Of a DNA stretch of 64,000 nt, positions 21,735 through 32,859 are shown piece after piece. The stretch's first letter is position 1; each line of letters opens with the position of its first letter. The notes under the pieces are model-generated. The model was not told where the DNA came from and ran no database searches. It was given only the letters and a program-made list of their open reading frames with translations. Made by a program: the position numbers and the translations under genes. Source of the stretch: Meandrina meandrites (Eukaryota > Cnidaria > Anthozoa > Scleractinia > Meandrinidae); NCBI GenBank assembly GCA_963693305.1, contig OY855908.1, positions 21,749,493 through 21,813,492 on the forward strand. Reading direction: 5' to 3'.

Positions 21735-22205
21735 GGACAGTGGAAACTCCATTATGATTAGCGGGACACCTTCGTGCCAAGGACACCAGGTGTCCCCTGT
21801 TTAATCAAAAATGACCATTGCAATTTTCATATATAATTTCTGGTTTAATACAAATGAACATAGACATTTTCAAAATCCATGCCAGTCGACTTTTCACACA
21901 GAAAAGCCCAAGATTATTTTAAATCATTTTATGGTAACATGCACTCCATTTTTGCAACAGCTGAGAAGTGCACCAAAGATTTGTCTTCCAAAAGGTTTGT
22001 ATTAATTTGCGGTAGAGATGTTTTTGGTCTGTTTGCAAACAGGAGTCCTCAAAATTAAATGAAGATGTAAATAGCATTTGGGACACTGTCGCAGTCTATT
22101 ATAAAGGTTACATATACAAAGATCATGAACCTTTTTTCTGAGACAAAAAATTGTGTCCCCTTAAAGGAGGTCCACTTATTGGAGGTGTCCTGACAGAGTT
22201 GACAA
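21735..22205. mobile_element. Possible pogo/Tigger-like MITE in the pseudogene intron
   Basis: Left part ggacagtggaaactcc with gcgggacacc, right part ggaggtgtcctgacag, roughly inverted to one another and similar to ends of pogo-type elements. Inverted copies of the ggacacc motif also occur near 21780-21795. The ends are not well defined. Confidence 0.4.
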
Positions 22206-22289
22206 CGAAATGAAAAACAATTATTTTTGTTGCAGTAAACGTGTTTCTAATCCTTCATCATACCTACAATCTTTTTATTACCTTTTGAG

Positions 22290-22751
22290 GCCAGAGCTAA
22301 TGAAGTCACTTGCCTGACCTTAGAAGCGAAGGCTAAGTTGTGTGCTGATGTTACCAAAGGTGCACCTGCTGTACTGGCACAGCTTATAATGGACATTTCT
22401 GTCCTGAAAAGATGTGTTCAGGCACTCCTTTTAGAGAATGTGGACAGCCAGTGTGAGAAGTTGCATGTCAAAACAAAAGGAACACCATCAGTCCTGCGCA
22501 CATCAAGGGAAGATCAAAAGAATTTGACTTCATTCACATGGATGGAGATATTACATGAAATGAAAGACAGGGCGCCAGATGTCCTTGACTTCCTTGTCAC
22601 TATTGCTGTACCTAAGGTTAAAGGTGATGGTAAACAAGTATTACCATTATGTGTTGCTTATGGAATTCTAATGAACCTCAGATGAAGGGAATTGTCATTG
22701 GTACAGAAGATAAACACAGTTGGGCTTGAAACAGGCAGTGCTACCGAGAAG
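22290..22751 (+). pseudogene. DUF6589-type block 3 with in-frame TGA
   Basis: Acceptor ttttgag (22283-22289), phase 0, donor gtaatt at 22752, phase 0. Reading: VTCLTLEAKAKLCADVTKGA, later LTSFTWMEILHEMKDRAPDV, then LCVAYGILMNLR followed by TGA (22683-22685), then RELSLVQKINTVGLETGSAT. The K-D-R-A-P and A-Y-G-I-L motifs with following S-L-V-Q-K are diagnostic of the DUF6589 family in my recollection. The TGA replaces a residue in the conserved block, so the exon is broken by one nonsense mutation while splice sites remain. Confidence 0.75.
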
Positions 22752-23325
22752 GTAATTAATGATCTCTTTATTGGTGAAACTTTTAGCCTTTGAGCTCAAT
22801 TAGCATGTCAAGCAGAGAGTTGTTGAGAATAAATAAAATCATCAACAAGGAGATAATGTCTATCACCAAATTCTCATAATAACTTTCTAAGGAAAGTGGG
22901 GTCAGTAAGCAAGGAGAACTTATGTGCAGATCTTGTTGCTTATAAAAGGGTTAAGTTGTGCATGGAGGCTGATGACTAATAAAGAAAAAATAACATTCGA
23001 AAAGTATTTCAGGCCATTTTGCTAAGTTAGTGTTTCGACTTAGAGTAACTACTCAATATTTAAATGCATCCATTTTCACTGAAGTATGTAAACAAAATTA
23101 AAGCAATAAATCAATGTAATTGGATACTTAGTTTATTAAATAACGTTTAGAATAATTCCCTTATAATCAAATCCTTAAATTATTTATTTATGAAAAAACT
23201 GATTATATTAAAGTTAATTTTGGTGTACACATCTATATCAGTTGTGTATTTTAAAACTCTTTTATTTACGCTTATTATGATCATGCCTTAAAACAAAACA
23301 AATTTTCACTTATCATTTCCTTCAG

Positions 23326-23730
23326 ACATTGAACAAGCTTGGAATTACACAGACAAGAGACAGCCTGCTAAACCTTATGGATGATGTTTGGAGCAACAAT
23401 GTAAAAGACCTGCAAAAGCTTGTGCAAACTGAGGGAAATCTTTGGCTGGTTTTGGACAACTTTGACTTCAGGGTCCTGTCAAACGCTGCCTTGCCAAATA
23501 ACGAGAATTCCGATATGCACTGGATTGCGCAGTATGCAACATTTGACAGGATCTCATCAAACCACTTGGATGACAGAAAGCCACTTGTCCCAAACATTGA
23601 TGAGTTTCATTTAATTAGAAGCAGCCGTGTGAACTTTTTCCTTCCTTTACATTACACAAAACGTGTCAGTTCAGTTCACGTTCCGCTGGTTTTCACAAAG
23701 CGTTGCTTCTTAACTCCTTCACATATTACG
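23326..23730 (+). pseudogene. DUF6589-type block 4 (core with L-V-L-D-N-F)
   Basis: Exactly 135 codons between acceptor ttcag (23321-23325) and donor gtaagt at 23731. The peptide starts TLNKLGITQTRDSLLNLMDD and contains NLWLVLDNFDFRVLSN, then SDMHWIAQYATFDRIS. The D-N-x-D/N pair after a hydrophobic strand and the following H-W-I/F motif match the DUF6589 core, sometimes compared to a nuclease-like fold. There are no internal stops. Phase 0 at both ends agrees with block 3. Confidence 0.75.
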
Positions 23731-23888
23731 GTAAGTTGTGATTTATACAGTAATTTAGAGATGTATTGTTTTATTTTCACTCGACTTCTCCATTCCGTAA
23801 TTGAATTGGATGAAAATATACACTGCATGAAATAGAAAAACGTTAAACACCGTTTTTTCCTTGTTTCCGGTCATTTGTTCCTTACTTC

Positions 23889-23938
23889 CGATAACTCGAA
23901 CCTTTTTCAATTTCCCCTTGGAGGTTCGAGTTATCGGG
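23889..23938. repeat. 50-bp hairpin, pogo-like MITE core
   Basis: ccgataactcgaacc is followed after about 18 bases by ggttcgagttatcgg, a perfect inverted pair. Similar hairpins are common as small pogo-type MITEs in cnidarians. It lies in the intron between blocks 4 and 5 of the DUF6589-type pseudogene. Confidence 0.7.
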
Positions 23939-24620
23939 ATGTGTTTTCTTGCATGGCAGTACATCTGGGAACAGCTATATGATGCAAGCGCCATGTGTGG
24001 GAGGGAGGTTGAGGGAGGTCAGAATGGTGAATGTGTATAGTGGTGTAAAGTGCAGAACGTCTGGTGCTTTCTGTTACTAAGGCATATCTCTGCTGTGCCT
24101 TTATGCAGTGGGCAGGAATGGAGACACTGCATGGGACTCCAGTGAATATCAAACCACCACTTTGAACAAGCAGCCATGAAGAAAAAGAGAACTTCCTCAG
24201 TAGCACTGTTGGGAAGTTTGTAGAAGAGTTTGTGTTAGTGGAATGTGATGTAGAGAAGGCATGGACAGGAACAACAGGAGCAGAAAAGGCAGCAACAAAT
24301 GAGTGTAAACCAATCCTTGCCATCAGGTGCACCGACCACATGTACTTCTTTAGCTAATCCTCAGATTTAGACAGGTACTTTTTGAAAAATAAAATTTACA
24401 AAACTAAACATCAGTAGTGAAGACAGTTTCCCAGCAGAGACATACTTGGTTTATTATGCTTATTTTAACAATTTTTAATCCACAAGATTTCTATATTTTC
24501 TACTAGAAAATGTATGGTCAGAAGTTGTTATAACTTGGTAAATTTATTTTCTAACAGGCTTAAAACGTCAAACGTCAAACATTCTATGAGCTAAAATGTC
24601 ACATTTGCTACTCTTTTAAG

Positions 24621-25306
24621 GCCAAATTGTGATAATGATACAGCCAAAATTACCTGGCCCAGGATATGAAGTTCTTGGTGTTGGTCAAGTTGTAAGATTA
24701 CCTGAAAATGACAGTGTCCCACATGATGTTGTTCCAGTTTTTATAGCAGCAGTAGAGGAGATAGCATGTGATCAGCTCAAAGTGGGACAAGTAGTTTTAT
24801 GGCCCAAGATTCACTTAGCAATACCTGGATCAAGATCAAATCCACCACCAACACAAGAAGAGTCGTCCGAAGAAGCCCCTTTATCACATTCAGAATCAGC
24901 TACGCCACCAAAAGAAGATAGGCTAATGAACTATGCTTCGCAGTGTTTACAGCTTGGTGTCATGCTGATGCAACTTAATGATACAGAGAAGGAGGGTGAC
25001 GGAGAAAGATGCATCATGAATTGGAAGCTCTTGATGCTTTACTTCCGTTCAAAAAAACGTGGCATGAAATATGCATTTGAAGCTATGAGACTAATAACAT
25101 GTGTAAGAGCTCTTTATACAGAGAAAACTGCTCATCGCATTATCCATGGACAATTTGTGAATGTCAGAGTTGGTGTTAATGATCTGATGATGGAAATGAC
25201 GGTTAAGGATGACAAGGAAATATTAAAAGGAATGTGTGGTAACAAAACATTGAAGGCAGTTGAAGGAAGTACTAGTGCAGCGATGGTGGTGGTGGTGATT
25301 TGTTAA
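24621..25306 (+). pseudogene. DUF6589-type block 5: C-terminal region
   Basis: Acceptor ttttaag ends at 24620. The open frame reads IVIMIQPKLPGPGYEVLGVG, an acidic Ser/Pro linker, then LMNYASQCLQLGVMLMQLND, EGDGERCIMNWKLLMLYF, RGMKYAFEAMRLITCVRAL, and FVNVRVGVNDLMMEMTVKDD before a stop at 25304-25306. The G-D-G-E/D-R motif with a following W-K-x-L-L and the F-V-N-x-R-x-G block are typical of the family C-terminus. The entry phase does not match block 4, so an exon may be lost or the junction has drifted. Confidence 0.7.
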
Positions 25307-25530
25307 TCCAAATATTGGTAATTTATGGCCAGGTTTTGTATGACATTTCACCAATGAGTAATCAATTATCAATCATTGTCAACGGCTGTTAAATAACTAT
25401 TTGTTGCTGAGTTTGTTGTGTTATTAACTCAGATGATCAATTTCATTGTTTAATATATACCAGGAAACTAAAGTTTAATCACGTCCGAAAATTACAATAA
25501 AATCGAAAACTGCAAACAATACTTACTTAC

Positions 25531-26220
25531 CATTCCACCACTAAGTGCGCCTCATCCACAACTATTGCTTTAACACGTTCCTTATAGATTTTCGATTTTC
25601 TATAAGAACTTCTGGATGAGCAAACAAAATTTGGGGTCGCCCACTACCTCTCGGAACGAATTTCTTCATTGGTTCTTAGAACAATAGATAACAGGTCATA
25701 ACAATGCCCCTAGCCCTAAATAACAATAGAGGTAGTGTTTAAAGCAGGCGAATGAAAATAGAGGTTCCAGAGAGGTAGTGTTTTACTGAAAATTTGCGGA
25801 GGAACTTTTAATTGTCTGACCGTCGTTGAACCCTCATCACCAGAGTCTTGGCTGACGTTGTAACGATTATCTTTCACCTTATGCCCCCAAGCTTACTTAT
25901 CTGATCCTGCATCACGGCGTTGAGAGGCGAAATAACGATGATCGATGAACTTACGATGTCTCCTGTTTTTCCATTCGTGAGAAAGAAATCAAACACGTCG
26001 TGGTAAAAGTTGATAAATCATCGATTTACCGTAACCGGTAGGAAGAATACATATCGTGTCCCTTTTCTCAACAACTACACTCTTAATGGCTTCATATTGC
26101 GCTTCCTTTAAAACAATTCCTTGGTTTCCAGTTTTATCGCGAGTGTAATCCAACGCACCATGAAATAACTCGTTGCTGCCACCACCATATTGTAAAGATT
26201 GGAAGCGATTACTCACAGCG
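25531..26220 (-). pseudogene. RecQ-like helicase remnant
   Basis: Minus-strand reading from 26216: Q-motif-like region (LKEAQYEAIKSVVVEKRDTI), Walker A as CILPTGYGKSMIYQLLP, then a frameshift (a TGA appears near 25986) and ISPLNAVMQDQISKLGG in the next frame. Further down, 25531-25600 reads KERVKAIVVDEAHLVVEW with the DEAH box (25545-25556), followed by a good donor gtaagtaagt. The motif I, Ia and II order is that of RecQ-type DNA helicases. About 250 bp between the blocks has no matching frame and may be an intron or insertion. RecQ-like fragments of this kind are often transposon-borne in corals (general knowledge, not tested). Confidence 0.8.
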
Positions 26221-26280
26221 ATTTCTCTCGCATATTCAGAAAATAATTATTGAATTTTCACGCACGCGCACAATCAAACC

Positions 26281-26301
26281 GGAACCAGGAATTCCTGGTT
26301 C
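26281..26301. repeat. 21-bp palindrome
   Basis: ggaaccaggaattcctggttcc is a perfect inverted repeat starting just at 26280. It lies upstream of the helicase remnant. No function is evident. Confidence 0.6.
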
Positions 26302-26762
26302 CGGTTTTGATTCGCCCAGAGCTGTTGCGCTTCCCGACCGCTGGTCAAGGGGACGCAGGCTCTGTGGACGAGATTGTAGTTTCACATGCATGCTTCATAA
26401 ATATGTCATGGTCATGCAAGTAAGCGAGAACTGATTTCACACTGTATGAAAGCATTGAACACGACCGTTGTCTGTTTAGGCGAATAGCATGGCGGATTTG
26501 AATTCTTGAAAAAAATGTAAACTCAACTGCCGGCTCAGTGTTTTGTTTTGCGAATGTTACGCGGCACAGGACACATTCCGAACAGAAATATCGGTTATTT
26601 TTTTCAACACTGTGAAACAAGTGAAATTAGAGATCCCAGCCTGAAAAAATGAAGAAAACGTAATTGTGTCGCTAAAATTAAATGAAGAACATTGTCCAAG
26701 AAGGAAAATGCTATTTACGACAAAGAAAAGTAATTTCAACCTGGGTTGGTAAGATAGTAAAG

Positions 26763-27100
26763 TTTTTATGAGTCAAATGAGTCATGAGCCAATGAGTCAA
26801 ATTTTAAATTATGGTTATTAATTTGAAAACAGTGCTGTCCTTGCTAACTTATAAAAGATAACCGCAAGCAAACCAGAATGGAACTAACTGCCAGCAAACT
26901 GGAGTCAAACTAACCGCAAGCACACTGGAGTGGACCTAACCGCAAGCAATCCAGAGTAGAAGTGATCGTACGCAAAGTGGAGTGCTTCCAAGCTAACTTG
27001 AATACAGGCAAACGATGGTTCAATATATAATAACCTACTTTGTTAAAAAAATAACCCTGACTCATGACTCATAACTCCTAGACTCATTTGACTCATAAAA
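26763..27100. mobile_element. MITE with gactcattt inverted ends and internal tandem repeat
   Basis: The left end reads ttatgagtcaaatgagtcat and the right end gactcatttgactcataa, inverted to one another. The centre (26862-26985) has about four ~36-bp units around aaccgcaagcaaactggagt. No coding region and no clear target duplication. Confidence 0.65.
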
Positions 27101-27186
27101 CGGGGACCTCGGTTGGTAAAACTTATATCTTTCGCTTTTTAGCATGTGTTTAGAGCTCTTCCGAGGGCCTTCCAAAGGTGACAATT

Positions 27187-27780
27187 GACTTAAGTGCGCC
27201 TTTCTACAATTTTCGAGCGAACAGCGGCACAAGTCGAAAAATCGATTTTGCTCATATTTTGCACAAAGATAGGTCCTAGTGAGAAACTAAACGGACTGCA
27301 GTTAGTTTGTCCTGACACAGCTTCCTTTCGTAGAAATATGCAAAAAACGATTTCGCCCCGTTTGGGCTCAAAATCCACTTCCGGTTAGACTGAATTTTGT
27401 GAAAATTTGATCGTCTCGCGCATTATACTACAGCTGTTCATGATTCTTTCAATGATATTTTTAATCTTTTTAGGTCTTCATTGTATGACTGAGCGAAAAA
27501 ATTAGTTTCGAGCCCGAAACAAGCCAAAACTGACAGACTAAATTTGCAAATGTATCGCAAGCGAAATTATGCAGTAAAACATTGCCACTTTTTTCTATGG
27601 GCGATAACTTTAAATATCGTAAAAATACTTTCTATGGGTAAACTATACACCCATCTGCTATAATATCAAAAAAAATCTCTGGGGAGATGGTTTTCAGTGG
27701 CCCGGTTGGCCTGTGTTTATCACTAATTTTGCCGAAAATCTGTTGTTTGGGGTGTCAACAATTGCGTGACACGGCTGGTA
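27187..27780. repeat. Left arm of a ~0.6 kb inverted repeat
   Basis: Matches the reverse complement of 36620-37228 almost throughout, from ttaagtgc at the outer end to ggctggt at the inner end. Both arms have gggctcaaaatccacttccg near their outer third. Short ORFs occur on both strands but have no recognised motifs. The two arms are about 8.8 kb apart. Confidence 0.9.
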
Positions 27781-27984
27781 AACCACAAATAAAATTATTC
27801 TTTTTAAAAGTATGTTTGACGCTCTTGTAAGAATTCAGCCAAAAAAATCATGCAAATATATGGGCCAGTTGGTGAACTCCTTGAAGAAGTAGGAGCAATG
27901 TGAGATTTTCTCCGTTCACCCGTTTTAGAAACGTTGCGTGATCACAAAATGTTAGACGGTAATTAATTCAGTTACATTCTCGTC

Positions 27985-28036
27985 CCCAGAGCTACTCGTT
28001 TTATTTGTGCCGTTACGAGTAGCTCTGGACGCAGGA
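27985..28036. repeat. 52-bp inverted repeat with gtccccagagc motif
   Basis: ctcgtccccagagctactcg and cgagtagctctggacgcagg form a near-perfect hairpin, with aattaattc close on both sides. Related motifs are at 20511, 31451-31511, 53045-53110 and 62878-62920. Confidence 0.6.
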
Positions 28037-28182
28037 ATTAATTCGAATTTTTTCATTGGTTGATGAAGAATGAATGCGCACCACGAAACAAAATTTTACA
28101 CTACTACGCACGGCACGCTGCTTCCGGACCGGAAATTAACAGGAAAAAGATTTCTTAGAAAACTTATGGCGACCGGCAATCG

Positions 28183-28341
28183 ATGAATCGCACGAAACTG
28201 TTATCGATACGTGGCTGTTGTAAAGAAGCAGAAGATGACCTGTGTGAGTCCCTGTGTGAGCTAGGTTTCAAACGTTTAGCACTGTCAGCAGATTTAAAAT
28301 CTGTCTTCGATCTTCCAAACTGCTGTAGGCGGTGTTTTTAA
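28183..28341 (+). other. Short exon-like ORF, unrecognised
   Basis: Fifty-two codons starting MNRTKLLSIRGCCKEAEDDL and continuing CESLCELGFKRLALSADLKS to a stop at 28341. The composition (paired Cys, amphipathic pattern) looks protein-like, but no family is recognised and there are no clear splice sites. It could be a first exon of a lost transposon gene. Confidence 0.2.
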
Positions 28342-29902
28342 AAACTCGTGTTTTGATTTTGCCATTGATTGCCGGATTTCGTGGAATATTGAAACCTTGA
28401 GAGTCTGACAAAGTTTAGACATTCAACAGAACTCTACTCTATCACGTCTCCCAAAATCAAAATCCCTTTTTCTGCCCCCATACAATGTTGAATGTTGTCC
28501 TGTACACTCTGTTGTCGTTGCATGGTCTTGATCAGTTGATGTTGCAAAAGCGTTTGTATTGATCTTGAAATTGTTTCTATTATCGTGCAAACTTGTACTG
28601 TGGATTATATATATTACCTAGAATGCTTACAGAATTACATTGTGCAATATATATCGGATTGTTAAGGTACAAAAGAAAATAGATTATGCTATAAGTATGT
28701 TTATCAGCATACTAGATTGAAGATTTATGTGGAACATATATACAAAAACATTTCTTACATGTTCAGCAGACCACCACCATCATTTCAAGACTTTCAACTC
28801 AGTAAGCTTTATCAGTGTTAAATAAAAAAAAAATATACAGCTGTGAGTTGAGTGTTCATAGTAAGAACAAGGAATATCAAAGTGCACGGTAGTTGTTAAA
28901 AATGCCCAGGGAAAAAAAAAAAATTTTTGGTTCCATCATGGAACCACTTACTTGTTTTCCAACATTGCTTATACTGTGGAGGTGTAGTTAACACAGTTTA
29001 TGTCTTCAAAGACTGTGGGCATCTACAGCAACTGGCATAATTTGGCCTTTGCACCACTTGGCATAAAGGGGGACAGGTGAAGGAAGGAAATTGGCATTGT
29101 TTCATTTTATATTCATGTATATATTTAATAAGATTTAAAACAAACAAGTGCTCTTGAGAGTAACCTTGACAATTCTAGAGTTATTAAAGGCTGCATTTGC
29201 CCCAGTGACCCTGTTCACCTTGATTTATTTAGTGCTGCATTGACACATTAATCTATATCTGATGTCAAATCAGGTCACTTACAAACCTCTTTGCGATTCT
29301 CCCAATATTTGAGATCAGATGTTTGCAGTGGAGTTGAAGCACAAAAACTGAGAATAACCAGACCCTGTAATTGCAAGCCTAGGGCATAGTGTTGCATAAT
29401 CTTTTATAGTAGTGCTGCCTTATGACCATTCATAATATTTATGGAGAAAGGGATGGCTCATGGGTAAAATGGGTCAGGTTCCCCCTATCTTTTCTCGCAA
29501 AATAGAAAATTCATAGGTTCACCTTTCCGAAGTGAAGGGGCATTTTTTGTCCCCTGCATTTCAGTGTATTGATAACCTAAGAAATAAGAAAGTGGGCTCT
29601 GGAGTAACATGAAGACTTGCGTTGGCATCTGTGGACAGATGATTATTTTCATTTAATCTAACAAAATGATACCAAATGTTTCAAAATATATCCTGTTAAG
29701 ACTGTTAACCCTGTTTCCTCTTAAATAATTTTTACAACAGCAGCTCACTACAGATTTAAGAATTTAATTTTAGTATAAATATTTAAGTATTTGCTGTCTC
29801 AGTATTTAGGTGGAGTGCACACAATTTTTTATAAATTGCCAAGTAATATTGCACTGGCATACAAGTCAAAATTAATGAACATCTGTCAGAAAGGTTTTGC
29901 AG
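28342..29902. other. Intron sequence, nothing recognised
   Basis: AT-rich intron sequence with simple A and T runs. No exon, RNA gene or repeat recognised. Confidence 0.5.
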
Positions 29903-29905
29903 TTA

Positions 29906-30404
29906 TGCATCAGTCAATTCCAGCAGTGCCCATCCCCCCCCCCCCCCCCCCCGGGCTAACCCCCGGGCATTAGCATTTCTTTGGTAAATTCCCCAGGGTG
30001 GGGATGAGGGAACCGGGCAAATGCCCCGCTCCCGCGTTGATTGTTTTCAATCTCTCGATAGGTGATCTAAGAAAATAATATAAGTTGTTGCTTCTTGACA
30101 ATGAAGCAATATCTAAAATTCAGAAAATATACATTTAAAAACATCCATGAACATCCACGAGCTTCTCTAGTCCTTCATGGACTAGCTAATCTGCAATGTA
30201 GTCCACATCTTGGCCTATAAACGCCTCCATCACGAATACACGACGCACTCCACGGTTTCGAAACCACGTGTCAAATGCCCGGGGGTCAACCGGAGGTACG
30301 CAAATGCCCCACCCCCACGACGGGCAACATTGGGAAATGCCCCAGGGTTGCCCGGGGGGGGGGGGGGGGGGGTGGGATGGGCACTGCTGGAATTGACTGA
30401 TGCA
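29906..30404. mobile_element. 499-bp PIF/Harbinger-like MITE with TTA duplication
   Basis: TTA at 29903-29905 and 30405-30407 flanks TGCATCAGTCAATTCCAGCA and its inverse. Just inside each end lie a long C run (left) and a long G run (right), followed by gggcaaatgcccc-type motifs. A 3-bp TWA duplication is the PIF/Harbinger signature. No coding capacity. A second copy is at 49992-50471. Confidence 0.9.
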
Positions 30405-30407
30405 TTA

Positions 30408-32340
30408 CCAAGTGATTGTTATCTCAAGTGCCCCCTTCAGGGTCATCCTGAAAAGGTAGAAAAAAGTCAAGTTCTTGAACTGATTTCTCACCCATTCCTA
30501 TGCACAAGAATTATTCAGTACAAATACTGACTCCTCTTCATTGTGAGTGGTCCTCGTTCCCATAATTTATTGAGCTTATAAGTTATAGCCAAGTCTGAGT
30601 CCTAAATCTTTTGTAGAAAAATATTTTTGCATGAAGTATATGGTTTAAAATATCACTGGCAAATCTGAAGGAGGTTCTAATTCTTTTGGGGTGATGAAAA
30701 ATATTTTAACATTTTTACCCATATTAAAAAACACACAGAAAACAGATCCACTTTCAACCCCTCCTCCTTGAAATTAATATTTCCCAGTTTGATTTTTCCC
30801 CTCACTTTAATTATAAAATTTAAAACATAAGGAAAGAAAATCAATCTTAATTCAAAGGGAAGGCATTCTTGTGGAACTACGAATCACACTTAGAAGACAA
30901 GATTTTCAAATGCAATGCCATTACACTGATATTATATTTTCTTTGCAATATCTTTAATTTACAGTGCTAAATCTATCCACTCAATTAACGAACACGTCTA
31001 AAGTGGCGTTTCAAAAACACTCGCAGGCGACTGAGATTGTCCGTTTTTAAAAATCTTGTTATATGGAACAGTACGACTTTCTAGAATTCAACATCAACAT
31101 ACAAAATTCATCTGACATTTGTACTTCTTTCATACCTGATTATAGAAAATTGGACGTTTCGACATCCGTTGATAAAACACAAAAATAATACCGCTTCTGC
31201 ACGGCAACGACGACTAAGGCAGCTTTCTGTTCACTTTTCAGATCGCTTTGACTCTCGATCGTTCAGCATAAATGAAAATCAACGACTCTTTTGATCGCTT
31301 TGTTGACATCTTCTCACGATCAGCCATTACAATAAACTCTCTCCCCTCCCCCTCCCTCAGGATTAACATGTGAGCATGAGCAGTTGTGTTGAAAGCTACT
31401 ACACATGCGCTAACGGATGTCAGAAAATTTCTGACATCCGGTAGTGGCTGCGTCCAGAGCCCTCCGTTTCGCCGACCACGTGACCAAAAGAAACGGGGGC
31501 TCTGGGGACGAGAATGATTCAGTTAAATTTATTGAAGTTCTCACCATCCTGAAGTTCTCACCATCATTCACAAAACCAGGTCTTATAAAGGAAAGGTTAA
31601 GAATTCTCAGATTCACTGATAGAGTTAAACACGGGTCGATATTGTTTGGTAATTTCTTTACGTGATCTAAAGGGAACTCGGGTAATAATTGAAGTATGTT
31701 TTTGCCGATCTCGTCGGATCTGATGCCTGTGTTTTTATGCAAATTTGTTATCACTCGTTTTATTCTAGTCCTATACAGCAGGAAAATCTAACACTAAGAA
31801 ATGTTTGTTTAATTCATTTTCAATTAGACATGAACAGTGTAACTGAAAATTAAAGAATTTTATGGTTGACCGATCAATTCAAGAAGCAGAACATTACTTT
31901 TCCAAGTTATGGACAAAGATCTATTTTCAGCACGATTAGTACTTTTCAAACAACTGAAATTTTGAATATGATTCATGCCAGAATTTAACGTAAAAGTTGT
32001 ACCAGCCTTGAATCTAATTTCTTTGGCGACATTTTTAATTGCTAATTAAATTATCTTTATTTTGAGAACGAGATTAAATTGATTTCCGTAAATTCGACTC
32101 TTCGCTGTTGTGGATAAAACAAAATGGATGTTTGCTGTATTAGTTGGTGGTCAGTGCTTGGCCTTTGATCCCAGAGACAAAAATTAGTCTATGGACATAG
32201 TCCCACTGCTATCATGCACAATAAATATATAAGACAGCACTGAAGTCACTCGATCTGGTCAAGTCACACTGTGTCACACTGTGTCACGCACTAGAAAGGT
32301 TTATGGCATGTTGATTCTTCAGATTCGCGCCCGCTTTTAT
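30408..32340. other. Intron sequence with one small hairpin
   Basis: AT-rich. The only structured feature is the hairpin at 31451-31511. No exon recognised. Confidence 0.5.
31451..31511. repeat. 61-bp hairpin of the gtccccagagc family
   Basis: cgtccagagccctccgtttc pairs with gaaacgggggctctggggac; short loop around gccgaccacgtgacc. Likely a small MITE related to the motif at 27985 and 53045. Confidence 0.65.
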
Positions 32341-32344
32341 CGCT

Positions 32345-32850
32345 CGCCCGCAACTACCGAGAGAGTCTCCCCCTTTTTTCCTCGCTTGCCCGCTCTTTTC
32401 AATCGCCCCCAACTACCGAGACAGTCTCCCCCTATTTTTCCTCGCTAGCCCGCCTTTTTCGCTCGCTCCCAACTACCGAGAGAAACCCCCCTTTTTTTCC
32501 TCGCTCGCCCGCTATTTTCGTCCGCCCCCAACTACCGAGAGAGTCCCCAACTTTTTTTTCCTCGCTCGCCTGCTTTTTTCGTCCGCCCCATTTACCGAAA
32601 GAGTCCTCCCTTTTTTTCCTCGCTCGCCCGCTTTTTTCGTCCGCCCCAAACTACCGAGAGAGTCCCCCCTTTTTTCCTCGCTCGCCCGCTTTTTTCGTCC
32701 GCCCCCAACTACCGAGAGAGTCCCCCCTTTTTTTCCCCGCTCGCCCGCTTTTTTCGTCCGCCCCCAGCTACCGAGAGAGTCCCCCCCCCCCTCACCCCCT
32801 TTTTTTTCCTCGCGCGCCCGCCTTTTTCGTTCGCCCCAACTACCGAGAGC
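32345..32850. repeat. ~59-bp pyrimidine-rich minisatellite, nine copies
   Basis: Units with ctaccgagagagtccccc, a T run, cctcgctcgcccgc and ttttttcgtccgcccc start near 32354, 32413, 32473, 32531, 32591, 32651, 32709, 32768 and 32839. Strong strand asymmetry: the + strand is nearly all pyrimidine between the ctaccgagag motifs. The minus-strand frame reading GGRKKRASEEK-type repeats is a product of the array. Confidence 0.9.
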
Positions 32851-32859
32851 CCGGAACAG

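Larger units (their letters stand above)
21017..25306 (+). pseudogene. DUF6589-type gene, broken, in the CEP70-like intron
   Basis: At least five exon-like blocks in order on the + strand, described separately (21017-21394, 21397-21612, 22290-22751, 23326-23730, 24621-25306). Together they follow the layout I know for DUF6589-containing proteins: an N-terminal Cys pair motif, a linker, a conserved KxRAPxxxxFL-type helix with AYGIL, a W-x-V-x-D-N-F core, and a C-terminal GDGxR segment. These genes are expanded in cnidarians and behave like transposon-derived genes; function unknown. A frameshift in the first block, a stop at 22683 and a phase problem at 24621 show it is inactive. It is in sense orientation within the host intron. 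Confidence 0.75.

Noticed and set aside
24070..24340. Minus-strand 136-codon ORF near the DUF6589-type pseudogene
   Set aside because: Ser, Thr and His rich sequence without motifs, overlapping the intron between blocks 4 and 5.
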